From: Macrotrachela quadricornifera
Taxonomy: Eukaryota > Rotifera > Eurotatoria > Philodinida > Philodinidae
Length of the DNA: 64,000 nucleotides
NCBI GenBank assembly: GCA_022393335.1
Contig: JAJEKB010001077.1
Coordinates: 213,015 to 277,014 of the forward strand
Direction: 5' to 3'
Part shown: positions 25,958 to 38,719 of the stretch, piece by piece
How the letters are laid out: the number at the start of each line of letters is the position of its first letter
How positions within the stretch are numbered: the first letter of the stretch is position 1
Notes under the pieces: model-generated
What the model was told of the DNA's origin: nothing
Database searches by the model: none
What the model saw: the letters and a program-made list of their open reading frames with translations, nothing else
Translations under genes and position numbers: made by a program

Positions 25958-26306
25958 TTTCTTTTTTTTTTAATAAAAAAATTATTCCTTCAATGATTAA
26001 TTTAGTTTGTTTATCATCATTTTTGTTCGTTTCTCTCTAAGTTTGTTGTTGTCTTAGTAACAGCTTTTATTTTAATAATTATAGATGTCGTATATATTCA
26101 TTAACTATTAATTATATACATGCACATATTTTCTTTATTTAAAAATATAACTAGCGAACCAATATTCACAATCTAGTGGAGGAAATCAAATGAAATGAAA
26201 TGCACATAAACATATGTGTTTAAAAAAAGAAAAGAAAACTAATGAAGTAAACAGCACCACTACATCAAGATGTATGAAAGGATATAAAAAAAAAAATAGA
26301 ATTCAT
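25958..26306. other. spacer between IFT74 start and PLEKHM2 stop
   Basis: About 350 bp, AT-rich, with no open frame or recognisable element. It holds the IFT74 promoter side and the PLEKHM2 3' UTR. Confidence 0.5.
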
Positions 26307-29300
26307 TTAACTATGTAAATGTAAAGGACGATAAGAACGAAGAAGACGTCTTGAAGTTCGTTCACATTCACGCTGAAATGATATATCAGTTAATGATTGA
26401 ATATCAATTGAAACCTATAAAAATAAAAATAAGAAATAAAAATATAAATAAAAAATTTTATTTCATATTTAACCTGATAAATATTTGTTAAAGCTTTTTG
26501 TAAAGCTTTAACAAATTGAATCATTTCTTTAGTGAATAAAAAATAGAAAATCCACGTTTTTGAAGTTTGATTTCCATGTTCAATAGACTTTAAAATTAAA
26601 TATACATATAATATATCAAATATTTAAAAAATATATATATATTTTACTCACTAATACACAATAATATTGACATTGAGGGTCAACAAATAATTTTACAATA
26701 TATTCAAGTTTGATTGAATCAAGATGACGAATAAGTGCACTATCTTGTTCATCATGATATAAATATATTTTATCTTCAGTTAATATAAGACTACATGGAA
26801 CCGTATTTGCTGTATTTTCTTCATCTTTCGTTGCCATACGCTAAATTTATATATTAATTTCAAAGAAAAACAAAAATTTTTTTCTATATGATATTTACTC
26901 CTTGAGAAAGACCTTTCATTATAGCAAGTAACCATTCATCTTGTTCAGGTTTTGTTTTAGCTGCCAACACTAATGTTACATCATTAGCAAACATTATTTC
27001 AATAGCATTTGGTCGATCGGCATTACGATTTCTTCGACATCCTTGACAATTTTCATCACTAAATAATATTATTATTATTTTATTAGTTTTTTTTTTCAAA
27101 AGAAAATCTTCTCACTGTAATGTATATGATAATGTAGGAGCTTTATCTGACTTATGTAGATAGACATTGAGACGATCAACTCTAAAAGAAAAAAGAAAGA
27201 AAACAATGAATATTTATTTGGGAATAAAAAAGAATTATTTGATATTATACCTAAGAGTAACATAAGCATTTCGCCATGTTTCAAATGGATGTCGATGAGA
27301 TTTAAGTGTAGCTGCGCCAAGACGCCGCATAGGTGTTGATGGTTCAACAAGTTTTGTATAAAGCATACCTTCTTTACGTAATTTTCGTCCACTCATTTGT
27401 GGTTCTTCCCAAAATATATAATGATAATCAAGTAATTTAATATCATGGACACTCTAAAACAAAGATATTTTTTAATTAAAAAATAAATTTATTCTATAAA
27501 ATTATTTACATTCTTTTTCATATCAGTAACTAATGATTTTTTTATTGATAATTCTTGCATTGTAGCTGGTAATACTTGTGGTTCAAGAAAACGACCAAAT
27601 TTTGAAGCATCACGAATACTTGCACATATAGCTCTGAAAAAAATATGTATTCATTTATGAGAAATATAACGAGTGATCATATTTGTTTTATGCATTATCC
27701 TTTTCTAGCTCACTGAAACAATTTGTTCACAAGTAAATAGATCAAATAGCGGCACTGAAACATGCTTTAAATTTTAACATTTAAAAAGCTTTTAAATGCG
27801 CCTGTATTGTGAAAAATATTTCGCTGTGAATTTACTTCATCTTAAAACAAAGACATAAAATAACTCGGAGAAAAATGTGAGATTTTAAAGGTATTTCAGA
27901 CTATGAATATTCAGATTTTTACTTGAAAAAATGATGATTTATTTTCGATATAAAAATTTTACCTTGTTAATTCTACACATCCTGTTGTTAGACAACAAAG
28001 TTTTGTATGTTTAACAGTAATTATACGAAAAAATTGTTCATTTGGACCAACCTTGAATAATGAAAGAATTATTTTCGTTATTAAGTGAAAAAGAAAAAAA
28101 AATATTCACTTCAATGTAATCAATTTGTTCTAATCGAATACTTTCAAGTTTTTCTAATCGATATGAACGATTTGGTTCATTTATTTGTCGAAGTATATAA
28201 ACATTAATTGTTGTTATTAGAAGAAAGACAACTTCCACATTACCATTATTATGACCAATGGTTGTCGGAAAAAACTATTTAATATTAGAAAAATGTCTTT
28301 AAAAAAAAAAGAAAGATTTTTCGTATTTATTACTTTAATAAATTCTTCTCGATCTTGTGTCTCATAAACTTCTAATGTAAATTGTAATTGAAGATTGGCA
28401 TCAGCTCTATAAATAGAAACATTAGAAAAAGGAAGGATATTTTATTTCTTCTTACGGTAAATCAAGTACATCTTCTTGAATAATTTGTAAAAGATCGTCA
28501 TTTTTTCTTTCAATACTTAATTCATTTAATCCATTATCAATTGATATTGATGGAGAAGATAATACTGAATGTTCAGTTTTTTCGGAAATATTTATTGAAT
28601 TTTCAATAGATACTGAAGGTTGATTTTCGACAGTTGAAGAGTGATTTTCGACAGTTGAAGAGTGATTTTCGACAATCGAAGGTTGATTCTCAACAATCAA
28701 AGATTGATTATCAACTATATCTATTAAAGTTTGACTATCAATTGTATCTACTAAAGGTTGATTATCATCTGCATTTATCAAAGGTTGATCATTAATTGTA
28801 TCTGTTAAAGATGATTCATTATCTGTATGATTTGTCATAATCTGCTCATTAATCACAGTTGATGGAAGAGGTGAAGGTATTCGAGGTCGAGCATTTAACA
28901 TAGGATCAAGTTCACTTAAACTTGAACTAAGTCCTGGAGTTTTTATTGTTGTTAATAATAAAGGTGAATCCACTGTGACAGGTTCAGAAATTGGTATTTG
29001 ATGTTCATCATTAAATGATGAATCATCAATTGATGGATTGTCAAAACTAACAGATGATGAACGAGATATAGTAGTTGGATGAATATCCGATGAAATAAAA
29101 CTATTAACAACAGATGATGCTGTTGATGTACGACCAGTTCGTTTAGGTACTCGAACACGTTCTAATTCGAAAATGAAATCTATTATTTTATTAAATAATT
29201 AAATAAAATTTCACTTGATGTAACAGTTGTACTATGTAATAATGCAGGTGATGAAGGGATATGTTGAACATCATATCTAGATAAATATGTAGTAAATGAT

Positions 29301-30120
29301 GGAACATCATTTCTTACACCTGGTAATGCAAGTTTTTCAGTGTCTTGTAAATCAACTTGCAAATATGCTGGCCAACAACTCCGATCAAAATAAACACAAT
29401 CCTAATATTTAAATAATTGATTATTATTTTTTTTATTTAATTTAAATTTTTTATTTCTTACAGTTTTTAAATCAAATTGAATATTTTCTAAACCTGAACA
29501 TAAAGTAGTAAGAGCAATTAATCTCTAATGAAAAAAGAAAACATCAAAATTTTATAAATGAAAAATAAATAAATAAAATATCTTACTTGATTATCATAAA
29601 CTATTGAATCTGATGTATAAAATTTTTTAACTAATTTTTTATTATCTTGAAAACATTTGATATAACTTTCAGTTAAACTATCATTAAGTGCATAGAAGAA
29701 CCATGCACGTCCACGACCAATATTTGTTTCTACATTTAATAATGATTCTATCTGTTTTAATAATAATTTTGGAGTAAATTCACTAACACATTTATAATAA
29801 CCATCTTGAACATATTTTAACCTAAATTTTATTTTTTCTTTTAATATTAATAGTAAAAAAAAACAAAATAATATCTTACCCATAAAGTAAGGCAAAATCA
29901 AGATGTTCCAATAAACAATGAACTTGCCAATCATTGTTTGTTATAATTCGTGACGTTCGATCATCATTATCTACAGATAATCGATGAATCTAAATAAAAT
30001 ACCAAAATATATATTATTTATTAAATAAATTAAATAAACTGAACAAACTTCTCGAATAGCTGCAGAGATATTTGTTAAAATCTTATCTTTGATTATTTGT
30101 GGTCCATAAAGATAACTCAT
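26307..30120 (-). CDS. PLEKHM2: PLEKHM2 (SKIP): RUN and PH domain Arl8/kinesin-1 adaptor
   Basis: Sixteen exons from 30120-30049 to 26414-26307 sum to 887 residues (human 1019). PLEKHM2 links Arl8 on lysosomes to kinesin-1 light chain for transport to microtubule plus ends. The N-terminal RUN domain (about residues 1-160) is clear from KDKILTNISAAIRE, WQVHCLLEHLDFALLYGL, ETNIGRGRAWFFYALNDSL and LCSGLENIQFDL. A low-complexity linker (exon 29161-28456) follows, with a 21-nt tandem repeat. The C-terminal half matches the family: a first PH-like region (about 450-620), KEGMLYTKLVEP, WRNAYVTL, ENCQGCRRNRNADRPNAIEI and the end region TVPCSLILTEDKIYLYHDEQ with YYCVLV. The kinesin-binding WD/WE motifs of the vertebrate linker were not found by eye. 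Confidence 0.92.
28621..28704 (-). repeat. 21-nt tandem repeat in the PLEKHM2 linker
   Basis: Four near-copies of a 21-nt unit. Units 1 and 2 are identical (28621-28641 and 28642-28662); units 3 and 4 (28663-28683, 28684-28704) drift. They encode seven-residue repeats of the type VENHSST / VENQPSI. A looser D-x-Q-x-L-[IV]-[DN] series continues to about 28800. Confidence 0.85.
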
Positions 30121-31348
30121 ACTTGAAGGAAATAAATATAGAATCTATAATCAAAAGAAAAATGAAATTTTAAGATTAATAATAAAATATTAGTATTTGT
30201 AAAATTCAAAGGTAAAGATATTACTCATTAGAAATGAGTCATTCAATAAGAGATGTGATGTGATGATGAAAAAAAAAAAATCCTTTATCATGAAATGAGT
30301 CAGCAATATGAGAGCAAAAAATGTCAACATTTTTAATATAAAACTTAATATTATTAACTGTTTAAGCTCAATAAAATGATCTCATGAATATTTATAAACA
30401 ATCAAAGAGAGATTATTTATTGATTTTTCCCTTTTTTTCTAAAGAAATCTAATTAAATTTTAAATTTAATCTACTTTTTAAGATCCACTCAATTAGTTAT
30501 AATTTATTAGAAAATTGCAACAAAGAAAAAAAAACATTATTAGAATTAATTTGTTTTCTTAATGTTTCTTTTTTTCTATACAAAGATAATAAAATAATTT
30601 ACATTTGCATACAATTTTTGTATAGGATCAGATCTATGACATTCAAACAAAATCTATATATAGATCCATTTGTCATATTTATATTTCTATGTAAATTTGA
30701 ATTATTCAGTTTTCATCTAGATTATATATTTCTCTATTCAATATGCATTTCACTTGGGATAATCCTGTTTTTCTTAGTTACATATATAAATACTTATTAA
30801 AAGAAAAGAAAAACTAGATAAATTAAGTAAAGTATTTACAGTTGTTTAACTCGATGAATTAGAAGATTGTCTTCATTATAGAACTATTTCAATCTTTTCT
30901 TTTTTTTCCTGTTTTTTATATAGGTTTATGTATCAAGAAGCTTAAATGATGAGACATACATATTATTTAGTTTTTAAATATGATTAAAAACATGACGAAA
31001 GGAACGCTTGTCAATAATGCTCTTTGCATTATTATTAAATTATTCTAATTATCTAGAAAAAAAAACTGAATGATGTAGCAGATATTCAACTATGCATTCT
31101 CAAGCTTTAAGCTAACAGATAAAAACGATCTGCTTGATTTATTGTTTCTTTGTATAGTGATAGAATATAGCTCGAGGCAAATTCAATACTTGAATTAGTC
31201 TATTAATGATGTGGAAAAAAGGGAGATTAGATTCAATATCTGACATATTAGACAATAAAAAGATAAAGACATTTTAATAATTTATTAAAATCAACAAAAA
31301 AAAAACAATTTCCTAGATACTATTTTGTTTTTATTTATTTATTTATTA
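30121..31348. other. intergenic, no gene seen
   Basis: About 1.2 kb, AT-rich. It has the direct motif GAAATGAGTCA twice (30231-30241 and 30293-30303). An open frame at 30618-30800 is TTT/ATA-rich and looks non-coding. Confidence 0.5.
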
Positions 31349-32578
31349 TTATGATGATCGAACAAATGGTGGAAGTATAATAGAATTTTCAAAATCAGAA
31401 TCTAAATTTATTTCATCTGAGTTTTGGTTTTCATTAACAGTTGATGATGGTGATGATGATGATGTTGATTTTGCATGATTTGTAAACCATCTTGGTTTTA
31501 AGGCATTTTTAACAGCATTCCATGCAAAATCTCCACTTTGTTGTTGTAAACTTGAATCATTAAGTACATCTTTGACAAATGTTGTTGCAGCTATTTTAAC
31601 TGTTTCATCATTTAATACTTGATGAGTAACTTCAAGTGCTAAATTTGTTAACATTTGTTTAGTTTTTTTATCATCAATAAATTCTTTTAATAAAACATAT
31701 AAAGCATCTTGATTATCTTTTTGTAAAATAGCACGACGAAATAATTGTCCAAGTTGAATTTCTGTTTCAGGTTTTTTCATAACATCATAAACTATTTGTG
31801 ATGTAAATTCTGATACATTTTTTTGCATTTCACGATCAATCATTAAACGTTGTAAAAGACGAATAAGTGTTTGTTTTGTTGATGGATCATCCATAATACG
31901 TTCAAGAAATATAAGTGCTTTTGATAAAATATTTGGATCAGATAAAAGATTTTGAATAAGTTCTTGAGATAGAACATTTACTTGTTGTTTCACACTGTCT
32001 ATAAAATATTGTTTATAAGAAGGTGTGAATGTAAATGGATGTTATATCTAAAAATGCACTGATATATGTCATGACATTACATGACGAAGAAATAGTTTTG
32101 ATCTGTCAAGCAAAAAAATCTATTTTGTTCACGGTCAATTAAATTAGAATAAGTATCAAAAAATCTGACTTCCCGCTTAGAAAGAAAGAAAGAAAATGGA
32201 AATTACTAAATAAAATTTACCTTGTTCTAAACTGCTTTTTGCCACATCAGCAACTTGTGCAACTGTTTGATTTTTTAATGGTTTACGGAAAACATATAAA
32301 AAAATAACAGTCGATACAAGCATAATTCCCGATCCAATAATAAGTGCTTTAACAACACCACGTTGTTCACGAAAATGAAGACGTCGTAAAACAAGTTCAG
32401 ATATTTCACTTGCTGATAAATGATGACGTGTTGGTGGAGCTGCTGGATCTTTTTTTGTAGGTGGTATTGTTTCATTTGTTACCGCTAAAGACGATGTTAA
32501 ATGTATCGGTCGATATTTAATTAATATCAATTGTGAAAAACTAAATCCTCTTCGTACGAAATTAAATCTTGTCAACAT
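31349..32578 (-). CDS. putative mitochondrial single-pass membrane protein, family unknown
   Basis: Exons 32578-32221 and 31998-31349 give 335 residues. The first about 28 residues are rich in Arg/Phe/Ser without acids (MLTRFNFVRRGFSFSQL), like a mitochondrial presequence. One transmembrane helix lies at about 75-97 (VVKALIIGSGIMLVSTVIF). The C-terminal domain (about 120-290) is all-helical with repeated units of the type LLSDPNILSKALIFLERIMDD, separated by Asp/Lys turns, reminiscent of armadillo/HEAT-like helical repeats. A Ser-rich acidic tail ends the protein. I do not recognise the family. Polypyrimidine-GAAG directly abuts the ATG. The gene lies 200 nt downstream of the inhibitor-2 stop on the same strand. 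Confidence 0.8.
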
Positions 32579-32778
32579 CTTCAAGACAAAAAAAAAATGA
32601 GATCTTTATCGTAAAATTAAAGGACTATGACTTTTGTTTTGTTGCATATACAGATAATCAAAGGAATACACTGTTGAAACCAAAATACAAGCAAAAAAAA
32701 AAAAGAAAAGAAATCTTTCAATCAACTTCATCTACTACCATAGACAGCTTTTTAAAAAAATGAATAGAAATAAATTAT

Positions 32779-33973
32779 TTATTCAGTCGTTGTTGGTTCA
32801 TCGTCTTCTTTGTCAGCCAAACGTGCTGAACGGAATTCATCATAATGTTTTTTACGTTTCAATTCAAATTGTTTTTTGCGTTCTAAAAAAACAAACAAAC
32901 TTTTCTACATAAATATTATTATTATATTAAAACAAACCTCGTTCTTCAGGTGTTAATATTTGTTCATCAGTATGATCATCTTCAACATGTACATGATGAT
33001 GATGATGACTAGGAGATGTTGATAACTCTCTTGAATGATGAACTAATATTGGTTTTATAGAATCAACTGACGAACGTGGTGAAGATATATTACTGAATAA
33101 CCAGTAAAAAAGGAAAATTGCTTGTACATGTATAAATAAAATAATTGACAACTTACATTTTATTTCCTTTTTCTTCTTCTTTTGATTCATTAGAAGAAGA
33201 TACAGTAGTATTTTTTTGTTCTTCTTGTTCAAGAGCACGTAATTCATCTTCGATTTCTTTTTTACGTAATCGAACAATTTCAAATTCATTATAATGTTGT
33301 TTACGATGATTTTCGAATTGTTTACGATGTTCTAAAAATGAACGTTATATTGAATTATTATTGATTAATTTTTTTATACCTAATTCTTCTGGTGATAATT
33401 CCATAGTTTCATCAATTGATCTTCTTGACAAACTATCAGTACGTAATCGAGTTGATTTAGGTGAAGGTATTGTTGACTCATTTAATCTAAACATAAACCG
33501 TAAAAATAGGAAAACAAATATTTTTTTTTTTGTACAATAAATTACAAACCGTTCTGCAAGTGTATTAGGATCAACGCCTACAGTCGATGATTCATTATTT
33601 ATTTCTTCATCAATAATATCATTTGGTGCATATGGTGTTTTTGGTTCTTCAATTTTCATATGGCCATAATCTTTATCAACTGGATGATAAGTTGCAATTA
33701 TATTCATTTCATCAAAATGTGGGATTTTGTGACTAAAAAAAAAAAGAATAAAAAATGAAATAGATATTCAGAATTTAATTAATCGTTTTACCTTTTACTC
33801 TCAGATCGAGTCATACCAGGTGTTGGACAATTATTTAACGATGATGCTTTTTCGTGCCTAATATCTTGTTTTGCATCATCGATACTTTTCGCTGACTTAA
33901 GAATACCTTTAGCTGGTTGCATGTTTAAATTTGCCACCGGGTCATATTCGTCATTGTCAATATGGGACGACAT
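32779..33973 (-). CDS. PPP1R2: protein phosphatase inhibitor-2 with duplicated C-terminal module
   Basis: Exons 33973-33792, 33732-33550, 33486-33380, 33331-33157, 33092-32938 and 32882-32779 give 301 residues (human about 205). Inhibitor-2 binds and restrains the PP1 catalytic subunit. All contact motifs are visible: KGILK (residues 22-26), [20 protein letters not shown] followed by [10 protein letters not shown], which holds the TP site equivalent to the GSK3 site of human inhibitor-2, and the active-site helix. That helix occurs twice: [23 protein letters not shown], then about 90 residues later [23 protein letters not shown] His run ([12 protein letters not shown]) lies between them. The family normally has one such module. 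Confidence 0.9.
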
Positions 33974-36900
33974 TATAGGTTTACTGATATGATTATTATG
34001 ACTTTATTGATTTATATAGTGTGAAGATTTTTTTCATCTAAAAAAGAAAACAAGACAAGATAATTTTATTAATGGTGATTTAAAAAAAAACTGTTAAGAA
34101 GAATAGACAAATCTGGTGTTAGACAGGGCAATAGTTTTGCTTTTCTTTTTATTCTGCGAATAAACGAGCTATGCTATTTTCTTTTCTGTTCTTTTTGCAT
34201 TCTCTCTGCAAAAAATATAAAAAGAAAAAGACTCAAGCGCAAAAATATAGCACGAGTAAGCGTAATGCATACATCGTCGAGTTGTTGCCGAGATTAATTA
34301 CGATTGTTTGTTTCCGTTTTTCCTTTCTTGTACATACGTATAAATTATCAAGATATTAATAAATTTTTAAACGTGATTCAATGTATGAATAACATTAGAA
34401 TCATGCTATCAGACAAGTTGAATAAGTTTATGTAAATAAAAAATTTTATCAACAGGATTTTATTTACGATCGCATGTTCTATCATAAAAAAATAGATAAG
34501 CAGGAAGTCATCTACGCAGGATTATTGTGTTGACTATATAAGAACAAGAGAAGATGATAAAACTAATTTAGTGTCATTTTGTTGAAATTTAACATATTGT
34601 ATAGGAATATGAATTTAAATCTCAAAAATGGTGTTGTTTAGTATCAAAGAATTTATGTCGCTGGTAACGATTTTCTAAGTTATCACTTTAAAATAAACAC
34701 ATGATATAGGATCTGAAGAAACAAGAGTCTTCAATTAATGACGCGAATAAAAGTTATCACGTTATTTGAGAAAATAAGAATATTTGTTAGGCGACTATTT
34801 GAATAAATTAATAATATAAATTAATATTCGTCGATTGAATAAAAAAAAATCAAAATAGTGACAATGAGTATAACACGATTAGAACGTATGATTTGTAGTC
34901 TGCTGTAACGAATTGATGTACGGTCAGACATTAGTTTCAGGAATACACTTATTATATGCACACAAAGCTGGAAAGAAGATTTAAATAAATTTGAACCTCA
35001 AAATCACTAATTAAGAGATATACTAAAGAATATTGAGCGTATAGTTCCTAAAATTAATATAGATGTCGTTAAATTCTGAGTAATTATCATAGCGAATCAC
35101 TATGACATTCTCATATTCAATGGCAATACTTAACATAGTATTAATACTCGCTGACTCATGTGCATAAACTTCTTGAAACAGTAAGCCACGTGGTACAGAC
35201 GAATTCAAACATCTACGCATATCAGGAATGTAATAAAAAAATGTCGACTTAGGCATCGTCCAAGTATATTCGTTTGTGGCCTATCTGAGACGAACTTATC
35301 TTATTTTTCACGTTCTTGACGTGTACATATTTCAAGATTTATCCATAGCACATGACGTTCCTTTCCAAGATAAACACCTAAATATTTGCATGAGTTGCAA
35401 ATACCTCATGCACTCAACTCAAGAAAATATAGCTATGAGTTTTTATTAAGAGATTCATCTCAAGACTTGACTACAGATATGCCCCAAGTACATGAATTTC
35501 TTAAAACAAAAAAGTGACTATAGTAGTTTCTGAAAACAGATGTAACACAATTTTTCTGACTAAGCTGTGTTTTTATTGATTATTTATGAAAATAAAATAT
35601 GAACAATAAAAAAAGCATGTCTAATTTGTGATGTATTGATGTTGATCAGATTTAAAATACAAAAACAATTTGAATTTGAGGTTAGGCAATGCATGAAAGA
35701 TGTTTTTTTATTTTGTTTATGAGCTGTTTATTGTCCCTCTGATCTACAGATCCGAATGGGACAATCTTTTACCTCAAAAAGACACCAAAAAAAAAGAAAG
35801 GTGAATTAAAAGAAAAAAGCCTATGTGTGGCAACAGATGACATGTGATGTTGCAATCTAAATGTATTATAAGGTTTCTGGAAACTCGGCGTAGCATTTAA
35901 TGTCTTCGACATTGATAATCGTTAACGAATCTGATGAACCATGATTAGCTATCCATTCCAGAATTCGACCAAGCACATCTACGTGTAGAATAAATCATCT
36001 GGGACGATGAACAGTACGAATTGATCTAAATCCTGCTTGCCAGGCTACTCAGTTCTCATTTAAACAAGATTGTTAAAGTAGTAGGTACTCTACAAAATGT
36101 ACTAGTTCGGACTTTCTTATCTTTTGACAAAGCACCTCAATTTTTCTTTTTCCTAAATACTTACTTTTGAAAAAATCTACTTTTTGACCAGAATTGTTTC
36201 ACTTGGAAAGGAGGTCTTGACAAAATGATTGTGACTACAATTGAGTAAAAGCTGTAACTTAGTTCAATATTACAATTTGTAGAGAAATGCTTGCTCTACA
36301 AAACGATCGACTCGAACAATTTTTAGCATGTTCGAAAAGGAGCTTATAGGGTGAACAAGATCATATTGCTTCATGATTAAAAGAAAAGAGTAATAATTTT
36401 GCAGGCTTTTCAAAGAGGTCGTTACTGCTCTTGGACAAAAATAGGTACAACATTTCTAAGCCCGTATTCAAAGAGACCACAAAATTTTAGTCGTCACCTA
36501 TAGCTTTTGACTTGTCTGTAATATTTTCTAGCTGGTCAAAAGTGAACAAATATTTGCCCAAAAATTTTTCGATCGGACGGTAAATGAATTCACTATATAT
36601 AAAAACGAATGAGTGAAATAATTACTATCGAAATGCATTCTACTCTACTGCTTCGTAGAGTATTTCATACGATCAAAAGAGAGGTAACTAGATCGACTCG
36701 CATGAAATATTCAATGTCTTATCTGATCTAATTTTGATGGGAATAGATTTCTAATAGTCAAAATGATAAAATGGGAATGACACTATCGAGTCTCGAGATG
36801 ATACCGATTTGTCTTCTTAGCAGTTATTCTCCTTATTACTAAACTATTTATTTTATTTTGAAGAATTGTTTTAAATGCATCTAACATAGAATTCTTCAGA

Positions 36901-38719
36901 TTCCAAGGGAAATGAAATTTGTTGAAAGTTCTGATCCAATGCAATAAAAAAAATTTTTAAAAAGTCGTATTCAATCGTGCTGACCATGCATTTTAAACTT
37001 AGCATTCATTTATTTGACCACTATTTAAGCGAGCAGTAGACGATTGTCAGATCTACATCCGCGATTAATATTTGCAAATCTTAAGAAGTTGATTGTATTA
37101 GTTTTACGCCAAATATAATAGTATTCATTTAAAACCAAATTTCCTATCCGATTCAAACTATGTTGGAATTATTTATTGATTATCAAAATTCGAAATCTTA
37201 TTCTTTGTATTTTAACAGTTATTTTCATTGTGTTGTGCATAACTACCATTTAACCGATGTGAATTCTATCAATAATATATAATCCTATGTAAATGAAAGG
37301 TAATTCATATAAAATATTAATATTGCGAATCAGTTAAAGTTTGTGCAGAGGTTTGTACAGGTGCTTGAATTCTTATTTAGTATTTTTTCTCAAAAACAAA
37401 AACGATAAATCGTGTTTTAATTCTTGACAATCATAAAAATAGTTGTCTTTATTTAATTGAAATTTTAATAATGAATCAATCCTATAATAGTTTAGTACTT
37501 TTTAAAAACAAAGAAAATTCATCCAGTCTGTATATTTATATACAGTTGATTACTGTTGAAAAAACCATTACTATTGCATAAAAAATACATCTTTAGCTTT
37601 TTTTTTGTATTTTGATGTATTAGCTCAAAAAAATAAGGACTAACAAGTCCAACAAATATTAGTTTAATAGCATCTATTATGAAAATTTTAACACATCGAT
37701 ATTCATGAATAATGACATATTCATCATCTATATACGGAATACAATATTGTTTGAAAAACTCAAATACATATGGAGACGCATATGCTTTCATCAAACACAA
37801 CTGATACCTATCATCAAACTAATTTTTTCATCAGAAAATTTTGTTATCTAATCCAGAATAATATTGTTGAAATATGCAAGCAAGATAAGTGACAAAAAAT
37901 AGTAAATACTGTTTGCTAGCTTATCCTTTAATATGGCTGCTTGACATTTGATTTATTAAGATTTCCTGCCATACAAATCCTAATGTCGGTAATAAACTTC
38001 ATAATTTTTTAAAATGATGAAATTGGTATGATTGTTATTACATTAACAGTACATAACCACTCGGAGATGAACTTTAGTATTGCATTAATAGGTTCAAAAT
38101 ATCGAACATGGCAGCATGTTGAAAATATAGACATGAAAAAAACAACTACATAAAATATCTTTAGGAGTATTTATAAATCTGCCGAAATACTACCGCTAAG
38201 CAAAACTTATTTTTTGCTCAGTGTGGATAAATACAAACATTTTTACTTTTGAATTAATTTATTCTTTTCTATATTACGATTTTCATGTGAAACGAAGCAA
38301 AATTATAATATGTATTCATATCTTGGTTCATTCTTCTTAAATATATTTTTCATACAATTTAAAGAAAGTTGCAATAGTAATGTATATAACGATTAAAGAT
38401 ACAATGCAATTGAGAGTAGCGCCTTAAGTGAAATAATGATAGAGGTTAAATAATAAAAATGATTAGTCAATGTAAAGAACCAATTAAAAAAAAGATTAAT
38501 AAAATAGTAAACATCCGCTTATTATAGCTGACATCAATATTCCAAATGACCATGAAAAAAAAAGCTAATGCTGACATTTATATTGATAGAACATACGATG
38601 AGATTATTATTAATAACATTGTGTATATTCTAAACAAATCAATTTTCTCTTTTCATTGAAAGTATTCTAATAAATCTTTTATTTTAGATTAATGTAATCA
38701 TGTAGGAAAAAGAAAGGAA
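33974..38719. other. gene-poor interval with decayed coding remnants
   Basis: 4.7 kb without an intact gene. GC rises between about 35.0 and 36.1 kb, where coding-like minus-strand pieces occur (separate entry). A 99-codon minus-strand frame near 37519-37815 contains a hydrophobic stretch (IDAIKLIFVGLVSPYFFELI) that could be a receptor helix. The part 36.1-36.6 kb reads like non-coding repeat sequence, but no second copy is in this window. Confidence 0.5.
35020..36062 (-). pseudogene. fragments of a decayed protein-coding gene
   Basis: Three minus-strand pieces have coding-like composition. (1) 36047-35868 reads VAWQAGFRSIRTVHRPR, a TGA, then ILHVDVLGRILEWIANHG and IINVEDIKCYAEFPETL before a TAA. 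(2) About 35397-35310 reads YLGVYLGKERHVLWINLEIC, ending at a TAA. (3) 35270-35023, in another frame, reads YYIPDMRRCLNSSVPRGLLF and YAHESASINTMLSIAIEYEN. Stops and frame shifts separate the pieces, so the gene is broken or several fragments are juxtaposed. The family was not recognised. Confidence 0.4.

Noticed and set aside
36080..36600. Repeat-like non-coding sequence suggestive of a dispersed element
   Set aside because: No terminal repeats, coding domain or second copy is present in the window, so it cannot be supported as a mobile element.
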